34,951 nucleotides of DNA from Fen-1362 sp964597035 (GCA_964597035.1 CAZQWM010000024.1:1-34951), one strand, 5' to 3'; positions 15,269 through 25,547 are shown, counted from the first letter of the stretch. Numbers and translations are program-made. The notes: a model not told the origin generated them from the letters alone.

Positions 15269-16318
15269 ATGCGCCGGGAATTTCAAGGATGGACGGAGAA
15301 CCTGGCAGGGATGGCGGATTCGACACTTCGACAAAGCTCAGTGCGAGCAAGCTCACCACGGAAGATTCTGGCAGGGATTGATGAGGCGGGTTTTGGGCCG
15401 ATTTTAGGCCCGCTGGTGGTATCAACGAGCGTCTTGCGGCTGCCGAAAAATCTGCTCCGTGCGAACCTGTGGAGAATTTTGCGCAGGAGCGTCGGCGACA
15501 AGCGAAGGGGATTGGGGGGTCGGCTGCTGATAGCCGACAGCAAAAAGGCATTCAGCAAGTCACTCGGCATCAAACATCTTCAGAGAACGGTTTTATCCGC
15601 GCTAAAGCACTTAGGCGCCGAGCCGAAAAATCTGACGGAACTGATTTGCGCACTGTGTCCCGATTCCCTTGAGCACCTGCGGCAGTATCCGTGGCACGGC
15701 CGGCTCGACGGCAGGAAACTCGACGCAGATGACGCGGATATTGCGATTGGAGCGTCGATGCTGGGAGCGGATTTGGCAAGTCAGCAGATTGAGTTAGTGG
15801 GATTAAAGAGCAGGTGCCTCGAGGTTGAGTATTACAACAGGATGGTTGCCGCGGTAAAGAACAAGGCAAAGGTATTATTCGCAGCGACGGCGGAACTGAT
15901 GCAGGCGATAACAGACGAATTCAAACGCCAAGACGTGAACATAGTAATAGACCGTCAAGGCGGGCGCAGCCATTACCGGCGACAATTGCAGCTTATGTTC
16001 GAGGGTAAAGAACTGAAGATTTTGAAGGAGAACCAGAGAATAAGCAGCTACGAGATAATAATGGATTGCAGAAAAGTGAGGATTCATTTTGTGGTGGGTG
16101 CAGACGACCGGTATCTGCCGGTGTCGCTTGCATCGATGGCAAGCAAATACATCAGGGAGCTTCTCGTGGGAAACATTAACCGGTATTTCACCGCGTTCAG
16201 CGAGGAGCTTAGGCCAACGGCAGGTTACTGGAAGGACGGCCTTCGCTTTATAGAGGATATAAAGACGTATGTCCCGCAAATCAAATTTGACTCAAATCAA
16301 CTCGTCCGTTGTCGCTAG
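15269..16318 (+). CDS. RNase HII-like protein
   Basis: A 349-residue protein. The core at about residue 33 reads ILAGIDEAGFGPILGPLVV, the classical DEAG-xGP-xxGPLV signature of RNase HII (Asp38, Glu39). IADSKKAFSK (88-97) matches the DSKK motif, VIDRQGG (Asp228) stands in for the third acidic site, and LASMASKYIREL resembles the ASIxAKxxRD helix. It is longer than standard RNase HII (about 200 residues) and has an insert at about 105-180. It may remove RNA from RNA-DNA hybrids, but activity is unproven. The first 30 residues include a translated dispersed repeat, and the true start could be ATG 15269 or 15311. It lies 16 bases after the S24 regulator. Confidence 0.72.
   Translation: MRREFQGWTENLAGMADSTLRQSSVRASSPRKILAGIDEAGFGPILGPLVVSTSVLRLPKNLLRANLWRILRRSVGDKRRGLGGRLLIADSKKAFSKSLGIKHLQRTVLSALKHLGAEPKNLTELICALCPDSLEHLRQYPWHGRLDGRKLDADDADIAIGASMLGADLASQQIELVGLKSRCLEVEYYNRMVAAVKNKAKVLFAATAELMQAITDEFKRQDVNIVIDRQGGRSHYRRQLQLMFEGKELKILKENQRISSYEIIMDCRKVRIHFVVGADDRYLPVSLASMASKYIRELLVGNINRYFTAFSEELRPTAGYWKDGLRFIEDIKTYVPQIKFDSNQLVRCR
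15317..15359 (+). repeat. Dispersed 43-base repeat, translated, copy 2
   Basis: The second copy of the unit at 10962-11004. Here it is read as DSTLRQSSVRASSP directly before the RNase HII core (KILAGIDEAG). It is in the same reading frame as in copy 1, although the host genes are unrelated. Confidence 0.85.
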
Positions 16319-16319
16319 C

Positions 16320-16389
16320 CAATTGATTATCGATAATTGATAATTGATTATTTTCCGTCAACCGCCATAATCATCAATAATCAATAAAA
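16320..16389. repeat. AT-rich intergenic dyad repeat, copy 2
   Basis: ATTGATTATCGATAATTGA and further TTGATTATT units (16322-16352) are followed after about 16 bases by AATCATCAATAATCAATAA (16369-16387), able to pair with the first arm. The layout is the same as at 7830-7916. It fills the gap between the RNase HII-like gene and malate dehydrogenase and could act as a weak terminator or spacer. Confidence 0.6.
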
Positions 16390-16414
16390 AACCGAGGCGT
16401 CAGGAATAATTATT

Positions 16415-17347
16415 ATGGGCAGCAATAAAATAACGATAGTCGGGGCGGGCAACGTGGGAGCGACAACTGCGCACATCGCAGCGGGTCGAAAGTTGGGCGA
16501 AATAGTGCTGCTGGATATCGTGAAAGGGCTTGCCGAGGGCAAGGCGCTGGATATGGCCCAGGCGGGGCCTGTGCAGGGCTACAACGGGAAAATCACGGGC
16601 ACGACGGACTGGTCGGCATCGGCGGGCAGTAATATTGTCATTATCACAAGCGGACTGGCTCGCAAGCCGGGGATGAGCAGGGACGATTTGCTCGCGAAAA
16701 ACGTTGGAATAGTCAAAGAGGTCAGCGAGAACGTGGGCAAACACTGCCCGGACAGTATCGTGATAATGGTATGCAATCCGCTGGATGCGATGGTGTACGC
16801 GGCGGCGAAGGAGACGGGATTTCCAAAAAGAAGAATAATTGGTATGGCGGGTGCGCTTGATGCGGCGAGGTTCAGCCATTTTGTCGTTGCGGAGCTTGGG
16901 GTAAGCAGCGAAGACGTGCGAGGTATCCTTATGGGCGGGCATGGCGATGATATGGTGCCCTTGCCCAGATTCACTTCTGTGGCCGGTATTCCTATAATCG
17001 AGTTGATGGATAGCGAGATTATAGGACGACTTGTGGAGCGGACCAGGAAAGGCGGAATTGAGATAGTCAATCTGCTTGGGTCGAGTGCGTATTATGCGCC
17101 GGCGGCGGGGACGGTGAAAATGGCAGAGGCGATAATCAACGACAGCAAGGCGATACTGCCATGCTGTGCGTATTGCGACAAGGAATACGATGTTGGGGGT
17201 TACTTTGTTGGCGTTCCCGTGGTGCTTGGGAAAGAGGGGGTTGAAAGGATTGTGGAGCTAAAGCTCAATGCGGATGAGCGGGCGGAATTCGACAGGTCGC
17301 TGGCACATGTCAAAGAGCTTGTGTCGAAGGTCGATAAACTGCTGTAA
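16415..17347 (+). CDS. mdh: Malate dehydrogenase (LDH-like type)
   Basis: A 310-residue NAD-dependent dehydrogenase of the usual length for bacterial LDH-like Mdh; it converts malate and oxaloacetate. The nucleotide site is ITIVGAGNVGATTAH (6-20), and Asp34 at the end of strand 2 favours NAD over NADP. The substrate residues are present: Arg83 in LARKPGMSRDD (malate- rather than lactate-type), Arg89, Asn121 in CNPLDAM, Asp149 and Arg152 in ALDAARF, and the catalytic His176 in GGHGDDMVPL. The gene stands alone between an AT-rich repeat and the V-ATPase operon. It is probably a central-carbon enzyme. Confidence 0.95.
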   Translation: MGSNKITIVGAGNVGATTAHIAAGRKLGEIVLLDIVKGLAEGKALDMAQAGPVQGYNGKITGTTDWSASAGSNIVIITSGLARKPGMSRDDLLAKNVGIVKEVSENVGKHCPDSIVIMVCNPLDAMVYAAAKETGFPKRRIIGMAGALDAARFSHFVVAELGVSSEDVRGILMGGHGDDMVPLPRFTSVAGIPIIELMDSEIIGRLVERTRKGGIEIVNLLGSSAYYAPAAGTVKMAEAIINDSKAILPCCAYCDKEYDVGGYFVGVPVVLGKEGVERIVELKLNADERAEFDRSLAHVKELVSKVDKLL

Positions 17348-17356
17348 ATAAAGTGC

Positions 17357-17384
17357 TTAACGTTTTCTTCGATTTGGCGATAAT
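17357..17384 (+). promoter_or_regulatory. Possible promoter of the V-ATPase operon
   Basis: TTAACG (17357-17362) and GATAAT (17379-17384) are separated by 16 bases, about 50 bases before the first ATPase ATG. The match is moderate, and read-through from mdh is an alternative. Confidence 0.35.
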
Positions 17385-17433
17385 AACTTGATACCCCTTA
17401 TTGAGCGGGCAGTTTTTTTGCGAAAAAGGAAAA

Positions 17434-17739
17434 ATGGAACTGATAAAGAAAATTAAAGAGGCGGAAGCGGAGGCGCAGCGGATAGTGGAACAGGCCCGTG
17501 CGGACACAGGCAAGGCGGCGGAAGAGGCCAAGACGGCCGGGCAAAAGGCCTTGGAACAGGCCGAGCGCGACAGGAGAAAAGCAATCGAAGCAGCCATCGC
17601 GGATGGTAAAAAGCAGGGCGAGATTGAAGCTGAAAAGCTCAAGGCCGAAGGACAGAAAAAGCGAGACCAGCTACGAAGCAGGGCCAAAGGGAAAATCGAT
17701 TCGGCTGTGGCGAAGGTGATGGAGCATCTGAGGGGCTAA
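17434..17739 (+). CDS. V/A-type ATPase peripheral stalk subunit G/H
   Basis: A 101-residue protein, almost entirely a charged coiled coil rich in Ala, Glu and Lys (for example EAEAEAQRIVEQARAD), as expected for the stalk subunit that pairs with subunit E. ATG at 17434 follows AAAAAGGAAA; an upstream TTG at 17401 would add eleven unlikely residues. Its place at the head of the operon, two bases before subunit I, supports the call, since sequence alone is low in complexity. Confidence 0.8.
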   Translation: MELIKKIKEAEAEAQRIVEQARADTGKAAEEAKTAGQKALEQAERDRRKAIEAAIADGKKQGEIEAEKLKAEGQKKRDQLRSRAKGKIDSAVAKVMEHLRG

Positions 17740-17741
17740 CA

Positions 17742-19730
17742 ATGGCATTAGCGTCGATGGCCAAGATAATGATTGTGAGCCACCGCGGCGAGGCGGGTGA
17801 TTTGCTCGAATCGCTGCAGCAGGAGGGAATCTGTCAGATACTAAACGCCGAGGCGGCGACGGTCACCAAAGACATAGGCGAACCGTCCGCCGGCGGAGAA
17901 AAGCCCAGAGATATCGAGCAGCTTCTAACTCGGCTGGGCAAAGGCATCGATTTTTTGAAGGCGTATAGCAAACCGGCCGGCGGCCTTGCGGCGATATTAG
18001 CGCCAAAGGCGGTAGTCGACAGGCGGACATACGAAAAAGTGACCTCGGACGAGGCACTGCTGACGATTGTCGAACAGGCGGGCAAAACAGCCGGCGAGAT
18101 AGAAAAACTAAAGACGGAGATAGATAACCTCTCGACGCGCTTAGAGGAGCTGATGCCCTGGGAGCAATTAGAGGTAGCAGTTGAACAGCTCAGCCGACTC
18201 AAAAAAGCAAAGTGCTGGGCGGGATTTGTTCCGGAACAGCGCTTCGGGCAACTACAGCAGGATATATCAGAAACGGGGGCGGTGATTGAACAGGTCAGCA
18301 CGGCAGGGACAAGGTATGCCTGCGTGATAGTGGGGCTAAATGAGCAGGCCGAAGAACTCGGCAAGATGCTGCGTTCGGCGGAGTTCGAGCAGGCGAACCT
18401 AAGTGGCGTGACGGGGACGGTTGCCGAAGCGATAAAAGAAACTACGGAGAAACTCGAACAGACAAGAAAAGAGCTTTCAGCCGGGCACGAAGAGGCGGCG
18501 TCGCTGGCCAGGAATTTGCTGAAGCTCGAGATTCTTTACGACCACTACGCGAACCTGCTGAACAGGGAGCAGACCAAAGAGACGGCGCCGGCGACTGCAA
18601 GGACGGTGATTTTCGAGGGGTGGGTGAAGAAGAAAGACTACTCACGGCTTGAGAAAATAGTGAGCACGTTTTCGGCATCGAGCTTGCATAAGATTCAACC
18701 GGCTGAGGGAGAAGAGATACCGGTCGAGATAGAAAACGCGAACGCAATAAAGCCGTTCGAGGTGGTTACGCGGCTTTACGGGATGCCGAAGCACTTCAAC
18801 GTGGACCCGACGGTATTTTTTGCGCCTTTCTTTACGGTGTTTTTTGCGCTGTGCCTTGCGGATTCGGGTTACGGGCTTTTGATGGTTGCGATAATGGCCT
18901 GGCTGATTATCAAGATGCAGGGCGACAAGAAGCTATTATGGATGCTGGCAATATGCGGAGTTTCGACCATCGTATTCGGGGCGATGACCGGCGGGTGGTT
19001 CGGTGACAGCATACAGCAATTCATTCCGGCGCTTCGGCCATTCAGAGAAAAGCTTATGCTGTTCGACCCGCTGAAAAATCCGATACCGTTCTTACTTTTG
19101 TCCATCGGGCTGGGATACTTCCAGATAAACGTCGGTATAACGATAGCGCTGGTGCATAACCTCAAGCGCAGGGAGTTTATCGCCGCACTGTGCGACCAGC
19201 TCACGTGGCTTGTGATGCTCAACTCGTTAGTGCTGTTCGGAGCCGGGAAGTTCGGTCTGATTGACGCAGGAATCGGCGGGATATTCGGCAAGGTAGCGAT
19301 AGTCCCTGCGGTTGCGATTCTTCTTTTCAGCCAGCGAGAAGGCAGTCTTGGCGCCCGGCTTGGGATGGGATTCTACAACGTTTTCAGCACGATTTTCTTT
19401 TTAGGTGACGTGCTGAGCTACCTGCGGCTTATGGCACTGGGGATGGTTGGAGGGGGGCTGGCAATGGCTGTAAACGTTATCGCGAAACTGGCGATGCAGA
19501 TACCATACGGGATAGGCATAGCGCTGATGATACTGATACTGGCGGGGGGACATTTGTTCAACCTGGCGATGTCGTCGCTGGGTGCGTTTGTTCATACGCT
19601 TCGACTGCAATATGTCGAGTTTTTCCCGAAGTTTCTCGTCGGCGGCGGCAGGGCCTTCGAACCGCTGACCAAACAATATAAGCACATTCACATAACAGGT
19701 GACGAAAAAAGCGCGATTTCGGAAAAGTAG
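17742..19730 (+). CDS. V/A-type ATPase membrane subunit I (a-subunit homologue)
   Basis: A 662-residue two-part protein. Residues 1 to about 350 form the cytoplasmic arm with long helical hairpins, and about 360-650 form roughly eight membrane helices (AIMAWLIIKM, TIFFLGDVLSYLRLMALGMVGGGLA). The LGDVLSYLRLMALG segment carries the essential arginine of the ion half-channel, close to the ring carboxylate. The late HTLRLQYVEFFPKF motif is also conserved. It connects the rotating K ring to the peripheral stalk. Confidence 0.92.
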   Translation: MALASMAKIMIVSHRGEAGDLLESLQQEGICQILNAEAATVTKDIGEPSAGGEKPRDIEQLLTRLGKGIDFLKAYSKPAGGLAAILAPKAVVDRRTYEKVTSDEALLTIVEQAGKTAGEIEKLKTEIDNLSTRLEELMPWEQLEVAVEQLSRLKKAKCWAGFVPEQRFGQLQQDISETGAVIEQVSTAGTRYACVIVGLNEQAEELGKMLRSAEFEQANLSGVTGTVAEAIKETTEKLEQTRKELSAGHEEAASLARNLLKLEILYDHYANLLNREQTKETAPATARTVIFEGWVKKKDYSRLEKIVSTFSASSLHKIQPAEGEEIPVEIENANAIKPFEVVTRLYGMPKHFNVDPTVFFAPFFTVFFALCLADSGYGLLMVAIMAWLIIKMQGDKKLLWMLAICGVSTIVFGAMTGGWFGDSIQQFIPALRPFREKLMLFDPLKNPIPFLLLSIGLGYFQINVGITIALVHNLKRREFIAALCDQLTWLVMLNSLVLFGAGKFGLIDAGIGGIFGKVAIVPAVAILLFSQREGSLGARLGMGFYNVFSTIFFLGDVLSYLRLMALGMVGGGLAMAVNVIAKLAMQIPYGIGIALMILILAGGHLFNLAMSSLGAFVHTLRLQYVEFFPKFLVGGGRAFEPLTKQYKHIHITGDEKSAISEK

Positions 19731-19763
19731 GGACAACGGTTTCAAGAAAGAGAGGTTTGTCAG

Positions 19764-20273
19764 ATGGATTACGGAATGGCATTGGCGTTGGCGGGTGCGG
19801 GACTGGCGGCATTTCTGGCGGGAATCGGCTCGGCAATCGGCATAGGGATAGCGGGCAGAAGCGCGGCCGGCGTGCTAAGCGAAAAACCTGAAAGGTACGG
19901 CCCGCTGTTCGTTATGGTCGTGCTGCCGGGGACGCAGGGCTTCTACGGCTTTCTTGGCGCGTTTATGGTAATGCTGAAGCTGAATATCTTCGGCGGCGGA
20001 CTGAGCACGGAACTCGGAGTCAAACTCGGCCTGTCGGTATTGGTGGCGTGTATTCCGGTAGCCGCGGCCGGCTTTATGAGCGCGATTCATCAGGGCAAGG
20101 TATGCGCGGCTGGCATCTTAATGGCGGCGAAAAGGCCTGAGATGGCGTTCAAGGCGGGCGTGGTTTACGCGGTTATGGTGGAGATGTACGCGATTCTGGG
20201 GCTGCTTGTGACGCTGTTTATGCTCCTTTTTGCGATTCAATGGCCGGCGGTGGCAGCGGCGGCTGGCGCTTAA
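19764..20273 (+). CDS. V/A-type ATPase ring subunit K (duplicated c-subunit)
   Basis: A 169-residue proteolipid with four membrane helices, two fused hairpins. The ion carboxylate Glu140 lies in the second hairpin (MVEMYAILGL), while the first carries VLPGTQGFYGF. Leu54, Thr57, Gln58, Tyr61, Gln110 (HQGKV) and Glu140 correspond to the known Na+ ligands and their partner in Enterococcus hirae NtpK (Leu61, Thr64, Gln65, Tyr68, Gln110, Glu139). Na+ coupling is therefore likely. An AGAGAGG ribosome site precedes the ATG. Confidence 0.92.
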   Translation: MDYGMALALAGAGLAAFLAGIGSAIGIGIAGRSAAGVLSEKPERYGPLFVMVVLPGTQGFYGFLGAFMVMLKLNIFGGGLSTELGVKLGLSVLVACIPVAAAGFMSAIHQGKVCAAGILMAAKRPEMAFKAGVVYAVMVEMYAILGLLVTLFMLLFAIQWPAVAAAAGA

Positions 20274-20301
20274 TAGAGAGACAATCGAGCAGGTAAAAAT
20301 T

Positions 20302-20883
20302 ATGGAAGGCGAACAGGTAATAGAAAAGATACTGTCGGATGCGCGTGCCGAGGCGGACAGGATAAAAAAGCAGGCCGAAGAAAAAAGGGCCGAACAGAAG
20401 GCCAAAGCGGACGAGCAGCTAAACGACTATCGTAAACAGAGTGAGCAGCTTGCGGCCAAGGCGGGCGAGGACACAAAAAACCAGATGCTTGCCGCGGCGA
20501 GGATGCAGATTGCAAAAGAGTATCTCGCTGAAAAAGTGAAGATTCTCGACGAGGTCTTCGAACAGGCGCAGCAGCGATTGAAGAGGATGGGCGACGAGGA
20601 TTATCGAAAGCTGATGGCCAAGCTGATGGCAGGCGCCGTCGAGACGGGCGATGAGGAAGTGGTAATCGACAAGGATGAAAAACGCATCGATGCATCGCTG
20701 ATACAACTGGTCAACGCCGAGAAGAAGTCGAACCTTAAGCCGGCAGGCGAAAGAGAAGACATCGGCGGCGGATTTATCCTGCGGCGCGGAAAGATTAAGA
20801 ACAACCTGTCGTTAGGCGTGCTTTTGGGGCAGGCGAGGAAGGAACTGGAGATTGAGCTGGCCAAGATGCTTTTTCCTGCGTGA
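20302..20883 (+). CDS. V/A-type ATPase peripheral stalk subunit E
   Basis: A 193-residue protein. The N-terminal half is a long charged helix (ILSDARAEADRIKKQAEEK) that pairs with G/H, and the C-terminal globular part has EDIGGGFILRRGKIKNNLSL, the typical GGxxL-G strand near the end of E subunits. ATG at 20302 is used because GAGCAGGT precedes it; an upstream in-frame start would overlap subunit K. Confidence 0.88.
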   Translation: MEGEQVIEKILSDARAEADRIKKQAEEKRAEQKAKADEQLNDYRKQSEQLAAKAGEDTKNQMLAAARMQIAKEYLAEKVKILDEVFEQAQQRLKRMGDEDYRKLMAKLMAGAVETGDEEVVIDKDEKRIDASLIQLVNAEKKSNLKPAGEREDIGGGFILRRGKIKNNLSLGVLLGQARKELEIELAKMLFPA

Positions 20884-20890
20884 ATAGAAA

Positions 20891-21922
20891 ATGAATGCTT
20901 TAGCTGAACAGGTTGGAATAGATTTTGGCCGGTATCCTCCGATAGGGCCGGAAGACTGGCAGTATGCCTTTGAGACGGCGCGCGTGCGGACGCTTGAAGT
21001 GTTGATGCTGCCGAGGTCTGTTTTCGTTGATATGGCCAACGCGGCGAGTTTCGAGCAGGCGGCGGATTACCTGCGCAGCGGCGAATACGCGATTGGTACC
21101 GGCTCGCCGATATCGGAGCTTGAACGGATTCTGCCGGACCGCCGGGCACAGGTAAGGCGGGAGTTTGCCGGCTGGATGCATGACGAGAGGATTGTGACGC
21201 TGTTCAGGGCCAGGGACGATTTTGCGAACCTTCGGCTGGCGATTCGCAGAGCGATGACCAAAAAGGAAACGGGCCGCGACTACAGCGACGAGGGTAATTT
21301 ACCCGCCGAGCAGTTTGCAGAGGTGTTCGATTCGGAGCGATATGAACTGCTGCCGGAGCATATGACTAAGGCGGCCGAACAGGCGATTCTGGCATATTAC
21401 AGCGACAAAGACATACGCGGAATCGATTATGCGATTGATGCCGTTGAGGCGGAGTTTAACGTGACTACCGCGGCCAAACTGGGCAGTGAATTCCTGCTGG
21501 GGCTTTTCAGGATACAGTCGGACCTGGCAAACATTCGAACGATGCTTCGGCTAAGATTTACCGAGGCACAACAGCGAAACGTCTTTTTACCCGGCGGATA
21601 TATTGAACGCGACCGGCTGATGCGCGGGCTGGACGTGGGCGGCGAGGGCCTGGCGGCGCTATTTTTCGCAACTCCTTATTTCGAGCTGGTGCAGGCGGGC
21701 GCGGCATACGCGGCGTCGGAAAAATCGTTTTTGAAAATCGAGCAGCAGTGCGAGGAATACCTAAACGGCTATCTGCGAACGACCATATCAATAACAGCGG
21801 GGACGCAGCCGATTATCGCATATCTATTGGCGAAGGAAAATGAGATTCGAATGGTCCGGCTGGTTCTTACGGCCAGGAAGAACGGTCTGAATCCGAAACT
21901 TATTCTGGACAGGATTTCGTAA
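20891..21922 (+). CDS. V/A-type ATPase subunit C (d-type, rotor to ring connector)
   Basis: A 343-residue, mostly helical protein of the AtpC/V-ATPase d family. Helical repeats include ERYELLPEHMTKAAEQAILAY, LFRIQSDLANIRTMLRLRF and the ending LLAKENEIRMVRLVLTARKNGL, which is characteristic of subunit C. It seats the central stalk on the K ring. It starts seven bases after the subunit E stop. Confidence 0.88.
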   Translation: MNALAEQVGIDFGRYPPIGPEDWQYAFETARVRTLEVLMLPRSVFVDMANAASFEQAADYLRSGEYAIGTGSPISELERILPDRRAQVRREFAGWMHDERIVTLFRARDDFANLRLAIRRAMTKKETGRDYSDEGNLPAEQFAEVFDSERYELLPEHMTKAAEQAILAYYSDKDIRGIDYAIDAVEAEFNVTTAAKLGSEFLLGLFRIQSDLANIRTMLRLRFTEAQQRNVFLPGGYIERDRLMRGLDVGGEGLAALFFATPYFELVQAGAAYAASEKSFLKIEQQCEEYLNGYLRTTISITAGTQPIIAYLLAKENEIRMVRLVLTARKNGLNPKLILDRIS

Positions 21923-21939
21923 GCACACGAAAAGCAAAA

Positions 21940-22272
21940 ATGGAAGGCAGAGTCGCAGTTTTAGGTGACGCGGATTTTGTGATGCCTTTTTCGGCGCTGG
22001 GCGTCGATACGTTTATGGCGGGCGAAACGCCTGAGCAGACGACAGAGGCGGCACAGAAAATAATCGAAGGCAAATACACGCTGGTGGTGGTGGCTGAGAA
22101 CGCCGCCAAATCGGCAGAAGAAACGCTTGCCAGCGTGCAGAGTTTACCGACGCCCTGCGTTGTCGTTGTACCGTTTACGACCGAGCCGGAAGGGTTCGCG
22201 ACCAGAGCTCTGGGTAAGGTGCTGAAAATGGCGACGGGCATCAATATCTTAGAGAGTAATCAGAAATCTTAG
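21940..22272 (+). CDS. V/A-type ATPase subunit F
   Basis: A 110-residue protein of usual length. The MEGRVAVLGDADFVMPFSALGVDTF opening and KYTLVVVAENAAKS match the Rossmann-like subunit F, which binds subunit D in the central rotor. It sits between C and A, as in other bacterial V-type operons. Confidence 0.88.
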   Translation: MEGRVAVLGDADFVMPFSALGVDTFMAGETPEQTTEAAQKIIEGKYTLVVVAENAAKSAEETLASVQSLPTPCVVVVPFTTEPEGFATRALGKVLKMATGINILESNQKS

Positions 22273-22317
22273 TTTTCGTTTTTATCGCAAGGGCCAAAAA
22301 ATTCAGGTTGGAAAACG

Positions 22318-24120
22318 ATGAGTGAAGCAAAAAAAGGCAGAATAATGAAAGTAGCGGGGCCGGTTGTGGTGGCCGAAGAAATGACCGGGTCGCGGATGTA
22401 TGACGTGGTTCGCGTGGGTGAGCAGAATCTCATCGGCGAGATAGTGGAGCTGAAAGGCGACCGGGCCTCGATACAGGTTTACGAGGACACGACGGGGATA
22501 GGACCGGGCGGGCCGGTGGTCGATACGGAGGCGCCGCTGAGCGTTGAGCTTGGGCCTGGCCTGATACAAAGCATCTACGACGGGATTCAGCGGCCGCTCG
22601 ATGATCTGTTAAAGGCGGAAGGCGCGTTTATGAGTCGCGGCTCGGCGATGCCGGGGCTTAACAGGGAAAAGAAGTGGCGCTTCAAGCCGACCGTCGAGAA
22701 AGGGATACAGGTTAGCGCGGGCGATATTATCGGCGAGGTCGATGAAACAACACTGGTCAAGCACAAGATAATGATGCCGCGAGGGGCAAAGGGCAAGCTG
22801 GAGGATATTAAGGAAGGCGACTTCACGGTAGAAGAAACAATCGGGACAGTGGCGGGCGAAGACGGCCGGAAGCACGAGATAAAGCTGATGCAGAAATGGC
22901 CGGTGCGTAACGCAAGGTCGATAAAGAAACGTCTGGCACCGAATACGATTCAGGTGACGGGGCAGCGCGTAATCGATGCGTTTTTCCCGATAGCCAGGGG
23001 CGGAACGGCGTGCGTGCCGGGGCCATTCGGGACGGGCAAAACGGTCGTGCAGCACCAGCTCGCCAAGTGGATTGACGCGGAGATTGTCGTCTATATCGGC
23101 TGCGGCGAGCGCGGTAACGAGATGACCGACGTGCTGACGGAGTTTCCGCACCTTAAAGACCCGCGAAGCGGCGAGCCGTTGATGATGCGTTCGGTGCTGA
23201 TTGCCAACACCTCGAATATGCCGGTGGCGGCGAGAGAGGCGTCGGTCTATACAGGTATTACGATAGCGGAATACTTCCGCGATATGGGATATACGGTTGC
23301 GCTGATGGCGGATTCGACGAGCCGATGGGCCGAAGCGATGCGAGAGATTTCGACGCGTCTGGAAGAGATGCCCGCCGAAGAAGGTTACCCTGCGTATCTC
23401 GGCGCCCGGATAGCATCGTTTTATGAGCGGGCCGGGCGGGTTGAGTGTATGGGCAAGCCGGAGCGCGAGGGGGCGCTGGCGATAATCGGCGCGGTAAGCC
23501 CGCCGGGCGGCGATTTGTCGGATTCGGTGGTGCAGGCGACGCTGCACGTTGTGAAGGTGTTCTGGTCGCTGCAGGGCCGGCTGGCATACGCGAGGCACTT
23601 CCCGGCCATCGACTGGCTGACGAGCTACTCGTTCTATAAGCAGTACCTAAAAGACGGATTCGAGGACAAAGAGCAGGGTGAGGCGATGGTGGCATTGACG
23701 GTCAAGGCGATGGCGCTGCTGGAACAGGAAGCCCAGCTATTGGAAATTGTTCGGCTGGTCGGGGCGGAGGCGCTGTCCCCGAAAGACAGACTGGCGCTGG
23801 AGACCGCCCGGTCTATCCGCGAAGACTTCCTGCACCAAAACGCCTTCCACAAGGTCGATACCTACACGTCGCTGCCGAAGCAATATGAAATGCTTAAGAC
23901 AGTGATGCACTTCCACAAAGAAGCGATGGGGGCGATTGAGGCGGGAGTTGAAACGTCGCAGATTTTCAAAGTAGCCGTGCGAGAGGAAATCGCCAGGGCG
24001 AAATATATTCCTGAAAAGGAACTCGACAAGATAAAGGCCATCCGCGAGACAATCAGCCAACAGATTAAGCAATTGCAGCCGACGGCACAGGTCGGGGCCC
24101 AAGAAAGTAAAGAGGAGTAA
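22318..24120 (+). CDS. atpA: V/A-type ATPase catalytic subunit A
   Basis: A 600-residue catalytic subunit of normal length. The Walker A loop PGPFGTGKT lies at 234-242 with Thr in place of the more common Ser, the A-specific bulge domain is at about 110-200 (RFKPTVEKGIQVSAGD), and CGERGNEMTDVL and ALMADSTSRWAEAMREIS provide the catalytic glutamate and the Walker B region. It hydrolyses or makes ATP at the A/B interface. Only three bases separate it from subunit B. Confidence 0.96.
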   Translation: MSEAKKGRIMKVAGPVVVAEEMTGSRMYDVVRVGEQNLIGEIVELKGDRASIQVYEDTTGIGPGGPVVDTEAPLSVELGPGLIQSIYDGIQRPLDDLLKAEGAFMSRGSAMPGLNREKKWRFKPTVEKGIQVSAGDIIGEVDETTLVKHKIMMPRGAKGKLEDIKEGDFTVEETIGTVAGEDGRKHEIKLMQKWPVRNARSIKKRLAPNTIQVTGQRVIDAFFPIARGGTACVPGPFGTGKTVVQHQLAKWIDAEIVVYIGCGERGNEMTDVLTEFPHLKDPRSGEPLMMRSVLIANTSNMPVAAREASVYTGITIAEYFRDMGYTVALMADSTSRWAEAMREISTRLEEMPAEEGYPAYLGARIASFYERAGRVECMGKPEREGALAIIGAVSPPGGDLSDSVVQATLHVVKVFWSLQGRLAYARHFPAIDWLTSYSFYKQYLKDGFEDKEQGEAMVALTVKAMALLEQEAQLLEIVRLVGAEALSPKDRLALETARSIREDFLHQNAFHKVDTYTSLPKQYEMLKTVMHFHKEAMGAIEAGVETSQIFKVAVREEIARAKYIPEKELDKIKAIRETISQQIKQLQPTAQVGAQESKEE

Positions 24121-24123
24121 CAG

Positions 24124-25518
<1,395 letters not shown>

Positions 25519-25547
25519 CCTGCGACTCGTATCACCGGTGATTAAGA

